Positions 34,560 to 46,116 are shown, numbered from the stretch's first letter. The stretch is DNA of 64,000 nt from Gonocerus acuteangulatus (GCA_946811695.1 OX328125.1:37438734-37502733); one strand, 5' to 3'. Numbers and translations: made by a program. Notes: generated by a model not told the origin, from the letters alone.

Positions 34560-35130
34560 TTCTTATATACTTTCACTATGGTTACTTAAGTGTTAACTTT
34601 GGTCTTCCTCTGCCTCCCGGCACTTTCATTGGTATGTAGTATCTTATTTCTCTGTTAAAAAGTAATTAATATTATTATTAGCACCTATTTACTTGTATTC
34701 ACCTCAATAAAAATGTGTTTTATGTTTCTCCTGATCTTCTAGAACTAATTTCTAGATATTCACTAATGTTCACTTTACCTGTTTATTAATAACATAATTG
34801 TTCTAATATTTTAACAACAAATTGTTCTTTTATAATAAGTTGGGGGGTGGTAACCTATAGATAACCCGTCCTAAAATTCGTAGTTAATAATAAATGGACG
34901 TTAAAATTTAAATAAATATAATAAGTTGATTTATAGTTATAGACCTGTCATTTATCTTACTGATAAACCTTTTTTCTCTGTATTAATTTCTGTTTTTTCT
35001 TTGTTTTTTGTCATTTTAGCTGACGAAGGGTACCAAAGAGTAGCCGAAACGTCCTGAATATAAATTTTTTACAAAAATCGTATTGAGGTTTTAGCCGAAT
35101 CCCAACTATTCCCTGTTAGTTTATAAAACT
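34560..35130 (+). mobile_element. Repeat family X, long copy
   Basis: Homologous along its length to 40420-40830: 'ggtatgtagtatcttattt', 'attgttcttttataataagt' and 'gtattaatttctgtttttt' recur in order. It ends in the hammerhead-like motif at 35020-35053 and the words 'agccgaatcccaactattcc'. Here an extra internal stretch (about 34850-34940) makes it longer. No protein is encoded. Confidence 0.8.
35020..35053 (+). other. Hammerhead-like core motif (family X)
   Basis: CTGACGA, then A, a stem GGGTAC/GTAGCC with one mismatch, and GAAACGTC. Bases before the box (TTTTAG) can pair with those after GTC (CTGAA) over five positions, which would form stem I of a type I hammerhead. Catalysis is untested. 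Confidence 0.45.
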
Positions 35131-35244
35131 GCATTTCAAAAATAAAAAATAGTTTTCATTTTACGTTTTTGCTTGAATTTCAAGCGTCCATTAGGGCTCT
35201 ATACAAAAATAGACAGATAAAGTATTAATAACAACATTTATAAC

Positions 35245-35300
35245 GGCGCTAATGGCCAAGATGTAGATGCGCCGTAAAAAAAAAAAAAAAAAAAAAAAAA
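35245..35300 (+). mobile_element. Solo SINE tail
   Basis: Clean tail: ACGGCGC, TAATGGCCAAGATGTAGAT, GCGCCGT, then about 25 A. ACGGCGC and GCGCCGT are perfect complements and form a 7-bp stem. No head precedes it. Confidence 0.8.
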
Positions 35301-36585
35301 CAACAACATTTATATAATAAATAAATAATAATAAAAAATGTTTCCAGATGATAAATATGAGAAACATTAGTGAGTGAATTTAAAAGAAATGTATAAGCTT
35401 TTATTCTATGTATGAAGTGAACTTACAAAGAGTTCTAATTGAGTGAAAATAATTACAAGTGACGAAACGCTAACAATAAAAAACTCATTTTTTTAAAATA
35501 TGCTTAGAGGAACGGTTTTTGGAAAAATTTTCTTCCCATATCTGACAGGAAATCAGATAAATCTATACGACTGAAATATAAAATTGCCAAATGTACGAAA
35601 ATCATTAGCAAAAACTCAGAAACATTATGAGAAACTAAAGATCTATGAAGAAGTATGTATGTTTATATATAATCGTCCCTTCTATATAAATAGCGATTTA
35701 GCTCTTAAGGAAAATAATTTTAATCATGAAAATATCATTTGGGAAGTATCTATTAAAAAAAAACGTAATTCAATTTTTGTAATAAATTGAACATTAATTA
35801 CAAATATCCTCTTATTTATATTAGTCTTGAAAATCAGTATTACTCAACAATGGTAGCCTTGAAACATGTTCTGCCAAAATCATTTTCTGACCACGTGACT
35901 GACGACGTAACTTCCATTACTCTTTGTCTCGTAGAGACCCCCAGCCATATGGCATCTTCAAGTCTAAATGTAGTCCTTTTCAGTTTACATAAGTTTTTAT
36001 GTTAAATAAATGGGCGAAAATTCTAGGTCAAATTATCCTTTGATTCGTTTATGTCCCACGACCATTTATGTCTCAACACACCAAATATATGAGAATAATA
36101 TTTAAGTCAGAACCAAAACGTTTTGGGGGACATTTCTATACAAGGTGCATTTATTAACTGCCATCAAGATTGAATTCCACATGAAATATAACCGAGGACA
36201 AATGAAACCTTTTCCATGAGACGACAGATAATAGTATAAACATATCTGTAGAAAACTATCTCCTAAAGCACAGAGAAAATAAGTATTACAGTCCGAATAG
36301 GGACCGCTGTGTGGAGATAGATGGTCCAACTTGAAGCAAGTCCAGAATAAAGCCAAGGAAGAAGATTGAAGAGCTCTTAGGGGCTGTCCATCCATTGAAT
36401 AATAAGAAAGTGTGTTTTCTCAGTGAACTGATTACATGTGCCTTTCTGTAGTAACAAGATTTGATTTATTTTTACCTAAAATTTGAATGTTTTTTGTGTT
36501 CAAATGTCATTTCTGTACACCTTTAAGTTTACACAATGTAGATAAAAAAGTAATTATTCATTAAATGACCCATAGCTCAAATATA
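35301..36585. other. AT-rich sequence without recognisable gene
   Basis: A 97-codon open stretch on the minus strand (36102-36395) has no known domain. Confidence 0.45.
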
Positions 36586-36942
36586 TATAACTGGCGAATA
36601 AGGCGGAAGGTCAATAAAATATCGCCACACACTTTACACTTTTTATTTATCTTCCCTACATGTTTCGCACCCTTTTTGGTGCCTCTTCAGGGGAACACAC
36701 TTAAACATTAAATTCAGCCTCAACCTGAGGAATGGAACCTTCCACTAGCAGGGCCTCATCTAGACTGACGAGGCCCTGCTAGTGGAAGGCTCCATTCCTC
36801 AGGTTGAGGCTGAATTTAATATTTAAGTGTGTTCCCCTGAAGAGGCGCCAAAAAGGGTGCGAAACATGTAGGGAAGATAAATAAAAAGTGTAAAAGTGTA
36901 TGGCGATATTTTATTGACCTTCCGCCACATTCGCCAGTTATA
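36586..36942. mobile_element. Foldback element with inverted hammerhead-like motifs
   Basis: About 357 bp made of two arms of roughly 170 bp that are near-perfect reverse complements around 36764. TA-rich sequence flanks both ends. Each arm carries the motif: minus strand 36662-36690 has CTGAAGA-G, stem GCACC/GGTGC (perfect 5 bp), loop AAAAAG, then GAAACATG; plus strand 36837-36868 has the same with stem GCGCC/GGTGC (one G-T pair). A change that keeps pairing supports a folded RNA. No coding sequence. Confidence 0.85.
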
Positions 36943-37094
36943 GTTAAAAATGTATTACATATGAGTAATGTGATGCAAATATTTAGCCGAGAGAGTGTTA
37001 AAAAGTTAAGAAATAGTTTGGATTCAGCTACGAAAAACAGTCAAATGTTCGGATAAAATCATGGTCACCATGTATCTTCCCTTTTCCCCTAGGC

Positions 37095-37275
37095 ATTCAT
37101 TGCTGAAGAAGGCCACCAAAGAGCATGCCGAAACGTCCGACATGTAGATTTTTTTCAGAAGTTTTCTTAGCCGAAACCCAGCTATTTTTTGACTTCTTGT
37201 TCCATTAACATTCCATAGAATTTCTATTCCGCTCTCCCATATTTTAGGCCCATATTCTACTAAAGATAGCGACAT
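37095..37275 (+). mobile_element. Repeat family X, second subtype
   Basis: Hammerhead-like motif at 37103-37137 (CTGAAGA-A-GGC ... GCC-GAAACGTC), then a conserved flank including 'tcttgttccattaacattcc' and 'aatttctattccgctct'. The same flank occurs reversed at 47725-47873. Confidence 0.8.
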
Positions 37276-39299
37276 ATGCGGTTAATATTCATTTAAATAT
37301 GAACTGGGTGCGACCCAAAGTACCAATATCAGTAACTAGTTAGGGACAAATTCAATAAATAACTTTTAAAAGTAACACATTTTCATTTTTCTGTGATTTT
37401 TACGTTTTTTTGTCAATTCTTCAGTATCTAAAACTATTAATGTTTATAGATTATCAATAGAAAGGAATCTTCCACATTTACATTTAATTTAACATTAATC
37501 CGGAAAACACATCTACACAATGTAATTATTATTAATTATAATAACTAACATAAAAATATAGTATTATTTTATTTCAACCTTTTTTTCTGTACGTTGTATT
37601 AAAATTAAAAATACAAAAATGTAACTTATTATTTTAATTTATTGGTCATTTAAAGGAGATACATTTTTGTTTTAAATAGCAAACGAAATCTTTTAATTTC
37701 TAAAAAGAAAAAAAAAATAATATGTGGTGGTTTAAGGAGTAATTGTGATTTATTTTTATGTAACTTTTACAGGAAGACGATTTTAGTAAATTTTGATGTT
37801 TAATGACATTTGCCATCATTGGCAAATGTAATATGACTAAATTTTCGTCAAATTAATATTGAAATGGTGATTCTAAGTAATAAGTAACATTGCAGCTTGA
37901 TTTTAAGGAAAGTTGCTAGTTTTTCAAAGACTCTTTAGAGATTTACAGCCTACTTGGAGAGAAGAATGTTTATTATTCGTGCGTTCTCAAGAGAAACAGT
38001 AAACATAAAAGGGATCTTGAGAGCCAGAAAATGCTTTTCCAAACGCCTCTTTGAAGAGTATAAAAACTTCAAGTGCGCTTCATTTTGAAGCAACAACTCA
38101 AATGTTTGAGAGCATACATTTTTTACAGATTTTATTAATTTACTAAAGGCGCTAACGTTTACAAGAACATAATAATATAAACACTAGAAAAAAAGCAAGT
38201 TTCTGTTTTCCTGTTAAACAAAAGCAGACTGATTGTTACAAAATTTGACAAAACATGGTTTATTTTAAGCCGGATTATCTAGGAACTTCTTATTCTTATT
38301 TTAGATTTTGTCAAATATTTTTTGGTTTAGGTATACCTACGTCATAAACATTTTTTTATTAGTTACGTTTTATTATATATTTTAGCAATATTACAATCAT
38401 CATTTAACTGGCTATAATTTTTAATACTAGTATTTTAAAATATAGCAATGATTAACACAATTATTACAACTTTTTGTTAATCATGAATTTTTTACCCCAG
38501 TTTACTACCTCGTTTGAAAATATAATTTTCTGAACGGATATTACTTGTCTCGTGAAGTCACAAACCAGATTGAAAATACACTTCGCCATGCATTTTAAAC
38601 AAATAAATAAAAGCTTATCTAAATGGAAAGTCCATGTTCATTAACCAGCAGACCAATGTATGGACGTAAATAGTCACTTTTAGGCATTGCGTAGATTTTG
38701 TTAAATGTCTCAAATAAGAGTTCAGAAATTGTTGAGAAAAAAAAATGTTTTTTGAATATTTTGGCTCATATCCACTGATGACGACTTATTAAATGGTTCT
38801 GTTCTTAGCTTTCCATATCACAACAGGGAAAACCATTCCAATGTAAAAAGGCTGAAGCGACAAAGTTCCTTTCAATTTAATTTGTTTCACTATATGTGTG
38901 AGTTTGAGCACATTTGGAATGTAAATATTTTTCACACTGTACAAATAAGCTTTAACCAGAAATTATTGTGGATTACGACGTACTTTGACCCCAAATCAGG
39001 CCAACGGTCTAATAGAGACTGTAGGAAACTGTGAGTGTTTCTGTAAATTGAAAACTAAGTCGCCCAACTCCAAAGTTAAATACAGAGGGATTCGAAATTA
39101 ATTTAGAACTACTGGGAGGTGTATTACTGGCAAGCCGAGAGTGATAGGCTGGCAACTAATCGCCAAAGACTTTTAACTCCGTAAGCCAAGGATATATTAA
39201 TTTATTCCACTGGAAACAAATAAATGGAAATAAGAAATTAATTAATGGCTGGGACTCAGTTAAAAGGGGTCTCTTACATTCATACATGGTCACATAGGC
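37276..39299. other. AT-rich sequence with a small hairpin
   Basis: A perfect 10-bp-arm hairpin (ACATTTGCCA, loop TCAT) lies at 37806-37829. The rest is AT-rich; 38980-39210 is less so but has no open frame. Confidence 0.45.
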
Positions 39300-39410
39300 A
39301 CTTAATGCTGAAGAAAGCTGTGAAAGAGCAGCCCGAAACGTTCGAAATATAGATTTTTCTGAAAATCTGGCTTTTCTTTCTGAGCCGATTTCCGTGACTT
39401 CCTATCACCC
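39300..39410 (+). mobile_element. Repeat family X end
   Basis: Motif at 39308-39342: CTGAAGA-A, stem GCTG/CAGC with an 8-nt loop, then GAAACGTT, followed by 'cgaaatatagatttttctga' and 'aaatctggcttttct'. It is a clear member but only the end is preserved. Confidence 0.75.
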
Positions 39411-40305
39411 GAACGGCTATCAGCATCTCATTCAGGTATTAAGGGACCTATATTCTGGATTTGTTCTGTTCACACACAATACACTTACAGATGGCCCTAG
39501 TGACGTTCTGGGATACCGAACTCAACCCAATAACGAAACGAGAAGATAAAAAAATAAATATGCGCGCCCAAATTCTGGTTCTTGAGCATATAAGTCTACT
39601 ACTCAACCTCTGAGGTCACCTTAATATGCGTTTAGATAATTGACAAATTTGAATGACCAATTTTTTTTATGACAAATGGGTTATGAAACTTCAAGATTTC
39701 TCGTTAGCACATTTACGGAGGAATGGATCACACCGAAAAATTGACAACTAATTGCAAGCCCTGCGTAGGAAAAAAAAGATGAGCCTTAAAAAAAAAATAA
39801 AAAAAATGCATGTTTAAGACCCCATTAATTATCTAATTAAATGGAAATGGCTACATTCTAGTAATTTGCTAAAACCACTGAACTAATCATAAAAATATTT
39901 CTAAATTATTAAGAAAAACAACAAAGAAAAACGCGCTTAGCCCTCGACACTGGCCACGGTGAATTCGTATTAAAATCCGAAATTCCACTAGAATATTCTA
40001 GCTACTCTAGAAATTTCGAGTATATTCTCCAAATTATATTATTCAGTCCGAATATGCTAGATCTAATTAAGCGTGGAAAACTGTTCTCTCCGGTACACGA
40101 GGCAGAATGACGTTATACATTTTACCTGTGAAACTAGATTTGCATAAATAAATATTTTATGAGTAGTTAGTTAAATATTAACCAATCTAATCACGGCGGA
40201 AGAGAGCGGAGAGCACATAAGCTTCCCAGAACCCTGATGTTCCATAGGAGTATCCTTTATATAAAATCATAATATTCTCTGTAATCCGAACGAAAATGTA
40301 TTATG
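39411..40305. other. Unique AT-rich sequence
   Basis: Nothing recognised besides weak palindromic TTCTAGA-like words near 39990-40030. Confidence 0.45.
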
Positions 40306-40868
40306 AGTAAAGATGGAATTGTTGGGATTCGGCTAAAGAAACCTCAATATGATTTTTGTTAAAAAAATCTATATTTTGGACGTTTCGACACTAACGTCTT
40401 TTTTCTTAGACACTTCCACAATGGTTACTTAACTGTCAACATTGGTTTCCATAGGTATGTAGTATCTTATTTGTTTGTTATAATTAATTTATGTTACTAT
40501 TAGCACCTATATACCTATATACTTATATAAAATTCAATATAATAGCCTTTTTTCTTCTTTCTTTTTGTTATGTTTCTTCTGATTTTCATTCTACTCATTC
40601 TAAGAATTTTAGACCAAATTGTTCTTTTATAATAAGTGTATTTTTAGTTCTGTTACTTATCTCAATTATAAACTTTTTTTTTTTTTTTTTTTGTATTAAT
40701 TTCTGTTTTTCTTGTCATTTTAGCTGACGAAGGCTTCCAATGAGTAGCCGAAACGTCCAAAATATAGATTTTTTTTTAACAAAAATCATATTGAGGTTTC
40801 TTTAGCGGAATCCCAACCATTCCATCTTTACTTATCACCTCGACGGCTTACTATCTAATCATCATGAG
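40306..40868. mobile_element. Repeat family X, copy with inverted ends
   Basis: An 83-bp left arm (40306-40388) is the reverse complement of the right arm (40750-40832), with few differences. The right side holds the motif 40724-40757: CTGACGA-A, stem GGCT/AGCC, then GAAACGTC. The left side carries the reversed GAAACGTCC but a degraded box. The right end continues as 'cctcgacggcttactatcta', found again at 12105-12210. A further diverged end lies at 40905-40975. No protein is encoded. Confidence 0.82.
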
Positions 40869-41280
40869 AATGTATTATTATCTTGTATATGGTATGAGAT
40901 TTTCTAATCTGACCTTTTCTCTTAGCAGAATCCCAAACATTCCTAGACTTATTATCATCTCCACGGCTAACTATTTTAATATTAGCAGTAGTATTCTCAG
41001 TGGGAGGTAATCGATTACTGAAGGTGAAATAATGTGGTAAATTATTGTAAGATTATTTTTTTTCATCCAATGTTTATTCCCGCAAAGATAAAAGAACATC
41101 TTTGAGCCATTTCTTTTTTAACGAATTCAAAAAGAAAAAGGATTTTTGGTTTACGCCTTTTCTTTAATAAAAATTACTTTCTTTCAAGACAATAAAGTAT
41201 TCTGCCACTAAATCATGAAGCTTAATTGAAAACTCTTCTTTACCTTTGATTAATTTTTCCTTCTCTCCTCATAAATCCAA
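40869..41280. other. AT-rich sequence with a diverged family X end
   Basis: Words 'agcagaatcccaaacattcc' near 40924 repeat the family X flank. The rest is featureless. Confidence 0.45.
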
Positions 41281-41660
41281 CTGGATAAAATTAAAGCCTG
41301 ATTAAGAGAGTTCATTTCGGAGGCGGGAAATCTGGAAGGCACCCCCGCCATTTGCTGGCCTCATTAAGCATTAGAAGGAAAGAAAGCCCGCAAAATCCCA
41401 GTGAAAATGCAATCAACCTAACCTATTCAGCTAATTTTTCCAAGAGCCCCGGTCCTTGTTTCGGCTCTTCGCCGCGTTTCGGCCCTGTTTTGAATTTCAT
41501 CAGGGTCTCATTCCTTTTGACTAATATGACTAAGAAGCCAGGGAATTAATCCGAGGCAGGTGGTTGGCAAATTAGGCCATTATTTTGGTTAGAGGGAGGA
41601 GTGGGGGAAGCTCATTTGTTATTCGGTTAAAACTCAGGTAACTTAGCGGCGGACCTTTCT
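41281..41660. other. GC-richer island with hammerhead-like motif
   Basis: GC-richer, non-repeated sequence. On the minus strand 41503-41470 a CTGATGA box is followed by AATTCAAAACAGGGCC and GAAACGCGG. Open for 65 codons on the plus strand with no domain. It could be an old repeat, a conserved non-coding element, or both. Confidence 0.35.
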
Positions 41661-41769
41661 CTGGTTGGAGGCCATTTCAGTTTTGTATAGCGTGTTATTC
41701 TTTAGCTTTTATTCTCTGAATTCAAACTAAAAACACATTTGTTTCATATTTCAATCTGATATTACATGC

Positions 41770-42640
41770 AATAGCGACTGTTTAATGCCTTTCTATCAGC
41801 AGATACTAAATATGTTCAAGAAACACTCTTTGTCTGCATTATCGACATTTCAGCAAAGCTTTTCTAGATACAAATACGAAGCTCAAACAAGAACTAGCTC
41901 ACAGCAGCATCTGAGAAGTTTATGTATTTTCTTGTTATTTTACAACAAATACTTTTCTTCTGTAGCAATTTGGTCAAAAGTCTAAGCTGAAGAAACTCCT
42001 CACCCCGAGCAGCCAATAAGCTCAAGCAACAATCTGGCTGACGTCCATCTGTCTTCAAGTGGCGTCTAGCAAAGTTATTAAAACAACGAACCTCTAATAG
42101 TAACAACTAAGGTGAATTATTCTGCGTCTTTCTACAGCATCAAAACTCAACAAACGCATTTCGTTCGTAGCAGACAACTTTAAGCAACTCCGCTGTGACT
42201 GCATCAACTGAGATCAAGCAATTCCAGACCCTTTGAGGCCACTAAACGTAAGCAACACGTCGGGATATAGAACAATGCATCGGATACATTTGTTGTGTGC
42301 AACAAGGAGTTTGAAACAACATCTCTCTGCAATGCTGATGTCTCTCGAGCATCTTTGTCTGTCCGCAGCAACCATGTTAGAGAATCACTTTTTGTCTATA
42401 CCAACGCAGTTTAAGGATATCCTCTTTGCCCAAAAAAAGGAATGTGAAGCAATATGCATTTCATTGTTGTTCAACCGCAGCACCAAACGTCAAGAGTAAG
42501 TATACATGAATGGAATTAAAATAACGCCTCTCTGCCAGCAGCAACTTCATTAACAAATATCTCTTAGGCTCAAACTAATCGCAAATAACTCCTTTTGCCT
42601 GCAGAATTAAATATCAATCAAGCTCCAAAGGGAAAGAATA
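41770..42640. repeat. Degenerate periodic sequence
   Basis: Words like 'ctctttgtctgcagcaac' and 'aactcaagcaa' return every 30-50 bp with many changes (for example near 41825, 42002, 42130, 42327, 42355, 42395, 42525 and 42595). It looks like a decayed minisatellite. Open frames of 60-90 codons cross it, but stops and frame changes argue against a gene. Confidence 0.45.
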
Positions 42641-43751
42641 AATAATAAATAAATGTCTGATAATTTGATAATACATTTTATGAGCTATAATTCATAAAAT
42701 TGGATTTTCCTTTGAGTTTGTCCTATTCTGAATGAAGCATGGATGCCCTGGCAATCAAACGTAATGAAACCCCAGAAGGTATTCGTGTGAACCCTTCGGG
42801 TAATAGGACTGGTTACCGATGCGGGTATTATACGCGGGTAACTCAGCAAAGTTGCTCTGATGGAGTAGTTTTGCCTTTATATCCGACTAATTAGAGTGAT
42901 CCAATATAACATAGAACTTTATTGCAACTATGTCCTTGGCGTAAGTCGCAAGTTTCAAGTCAAAGATCATTTTCCTTTGAAACTATTGGAGGGTAAATCT
43001 GATCATGGCAAGTTTGTCGTTGCCTGAAATTGGTTACAACAATATTCATCACATATAAAGCTGGGTGGAGAGTTTCTCTAACTAGAGCAGAATACGACAC
43101 CATTTATATATTTGTTATTTAATAAAGGTTAACAGCTATAGCGGTAAGTTCCAATTTTTAAACACATACTTCATTTTTACAATTTTTGCCAGATATCCAT
43201 ATGTATTGACGATAAAAATTTACTTCAGACGAATAATTACAATATTTATTATGCTGTAAAGAATATATTTAACCATTATAGATAAAATAACAATAATAGC
43301 AATATTTGTAATAAAATAAGAAATAAAAATACAAAGTTATCGAATTCCTACACGATTTAATCCAATGAGGGCTTCATTAACTGGCAAGAAGATAAAATCT
43401 TAATCTAAAGAAACATAACACCACTCTCTCTGAAGGCACTTTTTTACAAAGAGAAGATACCTTTTAAAATGAGTGACAACTTACAACTACGAAAATAGTT
43501 CGATATCTTCTACATATTTAATTATGACTTCATTGTAAACCAAGTACCCAACTCTAAATTCATTATTTCTTCTGTTTTTGTCAAACCAAAGTTGGAGATC
43601 AGAAATGCTTCTTGGAGGTCTTTTTGAGGATAGTCTTCATTATAATATTACTTGGAAATATTGTTAATTTTTCCCAGTGAGTAAATAATCTAGTTGTGCT
43701 ATGGATGACCCGATTATTTTCTTAAAAATCTTGAAAATCAATATTGTGCTA
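42641..43751. other. Unique AT-rich sequence
   Basis: A less AT-rich part at 42730-42900 has no domain. No repeat family recognised. Confidence 0.45.
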
Positions 43752-43855
43752 AGCTTGGCCATACACGTTTTTGTCCTCCACAATTCAACTTGCACCTAAT
43801 CCTACTGATCAGAGTCTGATGGAATCTCTCGTAAAGTACATTGATCATTAGTCAA
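43752..43855 (+). mobile_element. MITE end related to 24150
   Basis: AAGCTTGGCCATACACG matches the left terminus at 24150. No right end is seen before family A starts, so the copy is truncated or interrupted. Confidence 0.5.
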
Positions 43856-43862
43856 TTTTTTT

Positions 43863-43984
43863 TCCCTATCTCCACAGGGAGAACCCGCTTATGAGGTCTA
43901 CCTCATGACGCAATCCGGAAGTGCCGACTAGAAACTTTCACGTTTCAGACCCTATAGATCACGAAAATATAGGTGGCTAAAATT

Positions 43985-44017
<33 letters not shown>

Positions 44018-44640
44018 GTATGCTTGTCTGTTCGCTCTCTAGCAAGCTCAAAAATGGTCCGATTTTGACGAAATTTGGTACAAAAATCTGTCGTCTAATT
44101 TGAAAGGTCAAGTTCGTTAATTAGCAGAATCCGCCCACTAGAAGATAGTGTTTGGGGCGAAATTCGCGCAAAAAAAAAACGTAACGCTTACGTTTTTGAG
44201 TTCATATGCTTGCAGGTACTTGTTTTATAGGTTCCTTAACATAAGAAAACGAATGAAACCATTTATAAGGCGATATCTTTAGCAGTTTCCGAGATAAGTG
44301 GAATCAATGTTTTTGTAAGTCATTATTTTTTTGTGAGTACTTAGAATCGCGGGATTCAATTGAAATATTTTCTACATCTTGGAAATTAGTCCCAACTAAT
44401 ATGTTTAAATTTTGGTTATATTTGGATATAAGGAAGTATGCGAAAAAAATTGTTTTATTAATAGACATGAAAAGTTTTCGGATCTCCATACATTTTTCGT
44501 AAATATCTCGATAACGGTTGGGAAATCGTGGTAAGTGAAAAGTGACCATTCGCATGCTTACTAAATTCTCTACAAAAAGGTTCTAAAGCAATATTCAAAG
44601 GGGCAATGTCAATGAGAGATATAAGCGCTTAAAACTTAAA
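43863..44640 (+). mobile_element. Family A, long copy
   Basis: Runs from the words 'caatccggaagtgccgacta' through a (TA)n tract at 43988-44016, then 'cttgtctgttcgctctctag', 'gtccgattttgacgaaattt' and on to 'gagagatataagcgcttaaa'. Collinear with 52405-53225. No functional frame survives. Confidence 0.82.
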
Positions 44641-45209
44641 AAGTGTTTGTTTTGTTGTTTTAAAATGGTTTTTCTCTTTCTTTATCTCACTTTTTAATTG
44701 GTTGTTTCTAGTTATAAATTGCATTTATCAGTAAAATTAGTATTGTAGTAAAATAAGCTAAGAAACGGTGAAAGGTATTTATAATAAGTTTGGAGTGGCT
44801 GTGGTAATCAAGATGGCTGTGGCTAATCATGATGACGTAGTTTGTTTTGAATTCTCCGGTCTATATAACCTTCCTCATAGCCTCTAACTGTAGTTATCGT
44901 TATTTCTTATTTTATAGAAAGATTTAACCCACGTCAGAATGGAATTTTATTCACCATGAAGCACATGTTTACAGTTGATTATAACAGTAAAACGAATTTC
45001 CAAGTAAAACAAGATACTTAAAATGACAACGAATTTTTGGTTGTTTAGAATAGAGCCTTCTCAGCAGTAGTCAAAGAGTAAGTACGTTTTCAGTACATAA
45101 TTGTATTGACTTATACAGATTAAGAATTATCCGCTTCTGTGTAAGTTGGCTTCTGTCAGTTTCCTGTGATTTGTAATGCTAATCTATTCTATTTCTTCGA
45201 GATGTAAGT
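44641..45209. other. AT-rich sequence without recognisable gene
   Basis: Nothing recognised. Confidence 0.45.
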
Positions 45210-45252
45210 AACCGCGCTAAGATGATGCAGTTCCTGCGAGTCGGACTTTTTT
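45210..45252 (+). mobile_element. Short Penelope-like fragment
   Basis: A 42-43 bp block is identical at all but one position to 53927-53968, where it lies at the start of the Penelope-like GIY-YIG frame. Sequence diverges on both sides. Confidence 0.55.
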
Positions 45253-45338
45253 ACGTTGAGGACGTTTTTGGTTACTAACAATTTAGTATGCATTTATTCC
45301 AATCACTTTTCAAGTTACACGGAATTCAAACAAGAATC

Positions 45339-45497
45339 TTAAAATGTTGTGTTGTATGTTGCAGATTGATCCGTCGTGATAGAAATATATGCGTATCGAG
45401 TAAAGTGATCGACCAACACGTGCAAGAACATTTTCAGTGGTCCTTTACTTCCAAATTCTCCGACCAAATCTATCAACACGATCTCTTATGGTTTTAC
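45339..45497 (-). pseudogene. LTR-retrotransposon integrase fragment
   Basis: On the minus strand 53 codons read EIVLIDLVGEFGSKGPLK followed by VLVDHFTRYAYISI. This is the start of a retroviral-type integrase core: the aspartate in 'LIDLVGEF' is the first catalytic acid, and 'VDHFTRYAY' is a family hallmark. One stop interrupts it at codon 4, and the frame ends before the second catalytic region. Sequence further upstream on that strand (to about 45707) is open and may be the degraded zinc-binding part. It is probably Ty3/gypsy-like; LTRs, reverse transcriptase and gag are not visible. The 111-codon plus-strand frame here is its shadow. Confidence 0.75.
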
Positions 45498-45707
45498 TGC
45501 AGAACTCAGTTTTTACATTCAACCGATTGGTCGTCCTCTCCGGACATTAATTTGTACGCATATCGAAGAGCTTCTGCAGAAACTATCATACAAAAATGGT
45601 CTTGTCATGCTTTTTACATGTGAGATACCAATATCGCCCATAATGATCATAGGCTCGTGTGATAAGTATTTTCCTTCAAATCGGATTTTAGAAAAGTCAA
45701 GACACAT

Positions 45708-46113
45708 AAAAGTGCGACAACCAGAAAAGAACCGTGACAGACCGTAAAATGTTCGCCATCCCTAAACTCCATGTAGCTAGGGGAGACTAAGGGGGCACTT
45801 GTGGTTGCTACACATTCAAAGGAAAGAGAAGAATCCAGACGTGAAATTTAATTTGGGCCTTCCCCATTGGAGCAGGTCCGCATATCAACAAGTTCCCGAG
45901 GGAGAGGGGTCCTACACTACTACCACTCCTTTTCAAATCCACAAAGGGGACTTATCTCTGTTTCTTACATATTAAAACATATTGCGAAAGATTTATTATG
46001 AAGGGTCTGTCGAGAAAAGTCACAATAAAATCTTGTATTTCATGATTAAGGCAGATAAGAAACAAAGCGTGAACTTTTCTATAGCAATATTAAAATAACT
46101 CAAAAAGTTTATA

Positions 46114-46116
<3 letters not shown>
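45708..46116. other. Unique sequence, no gene recognised
   Basis: GC-richer to about 45960, then AT-rich. Confidence 0.4.

Noticed and set aside
37806..37829. Transcription terminator hairpin
   Set aside because: An AT-rich 10-bp hairpin without a U-run or adjoining gene; bacterial-type terminators do not apply here.
45288..45623. 111-codon plus-strand frame as a gene
   Set aside because: It is the shadow of the minus-strand integrase remnant, which has recognisable family landmarks.
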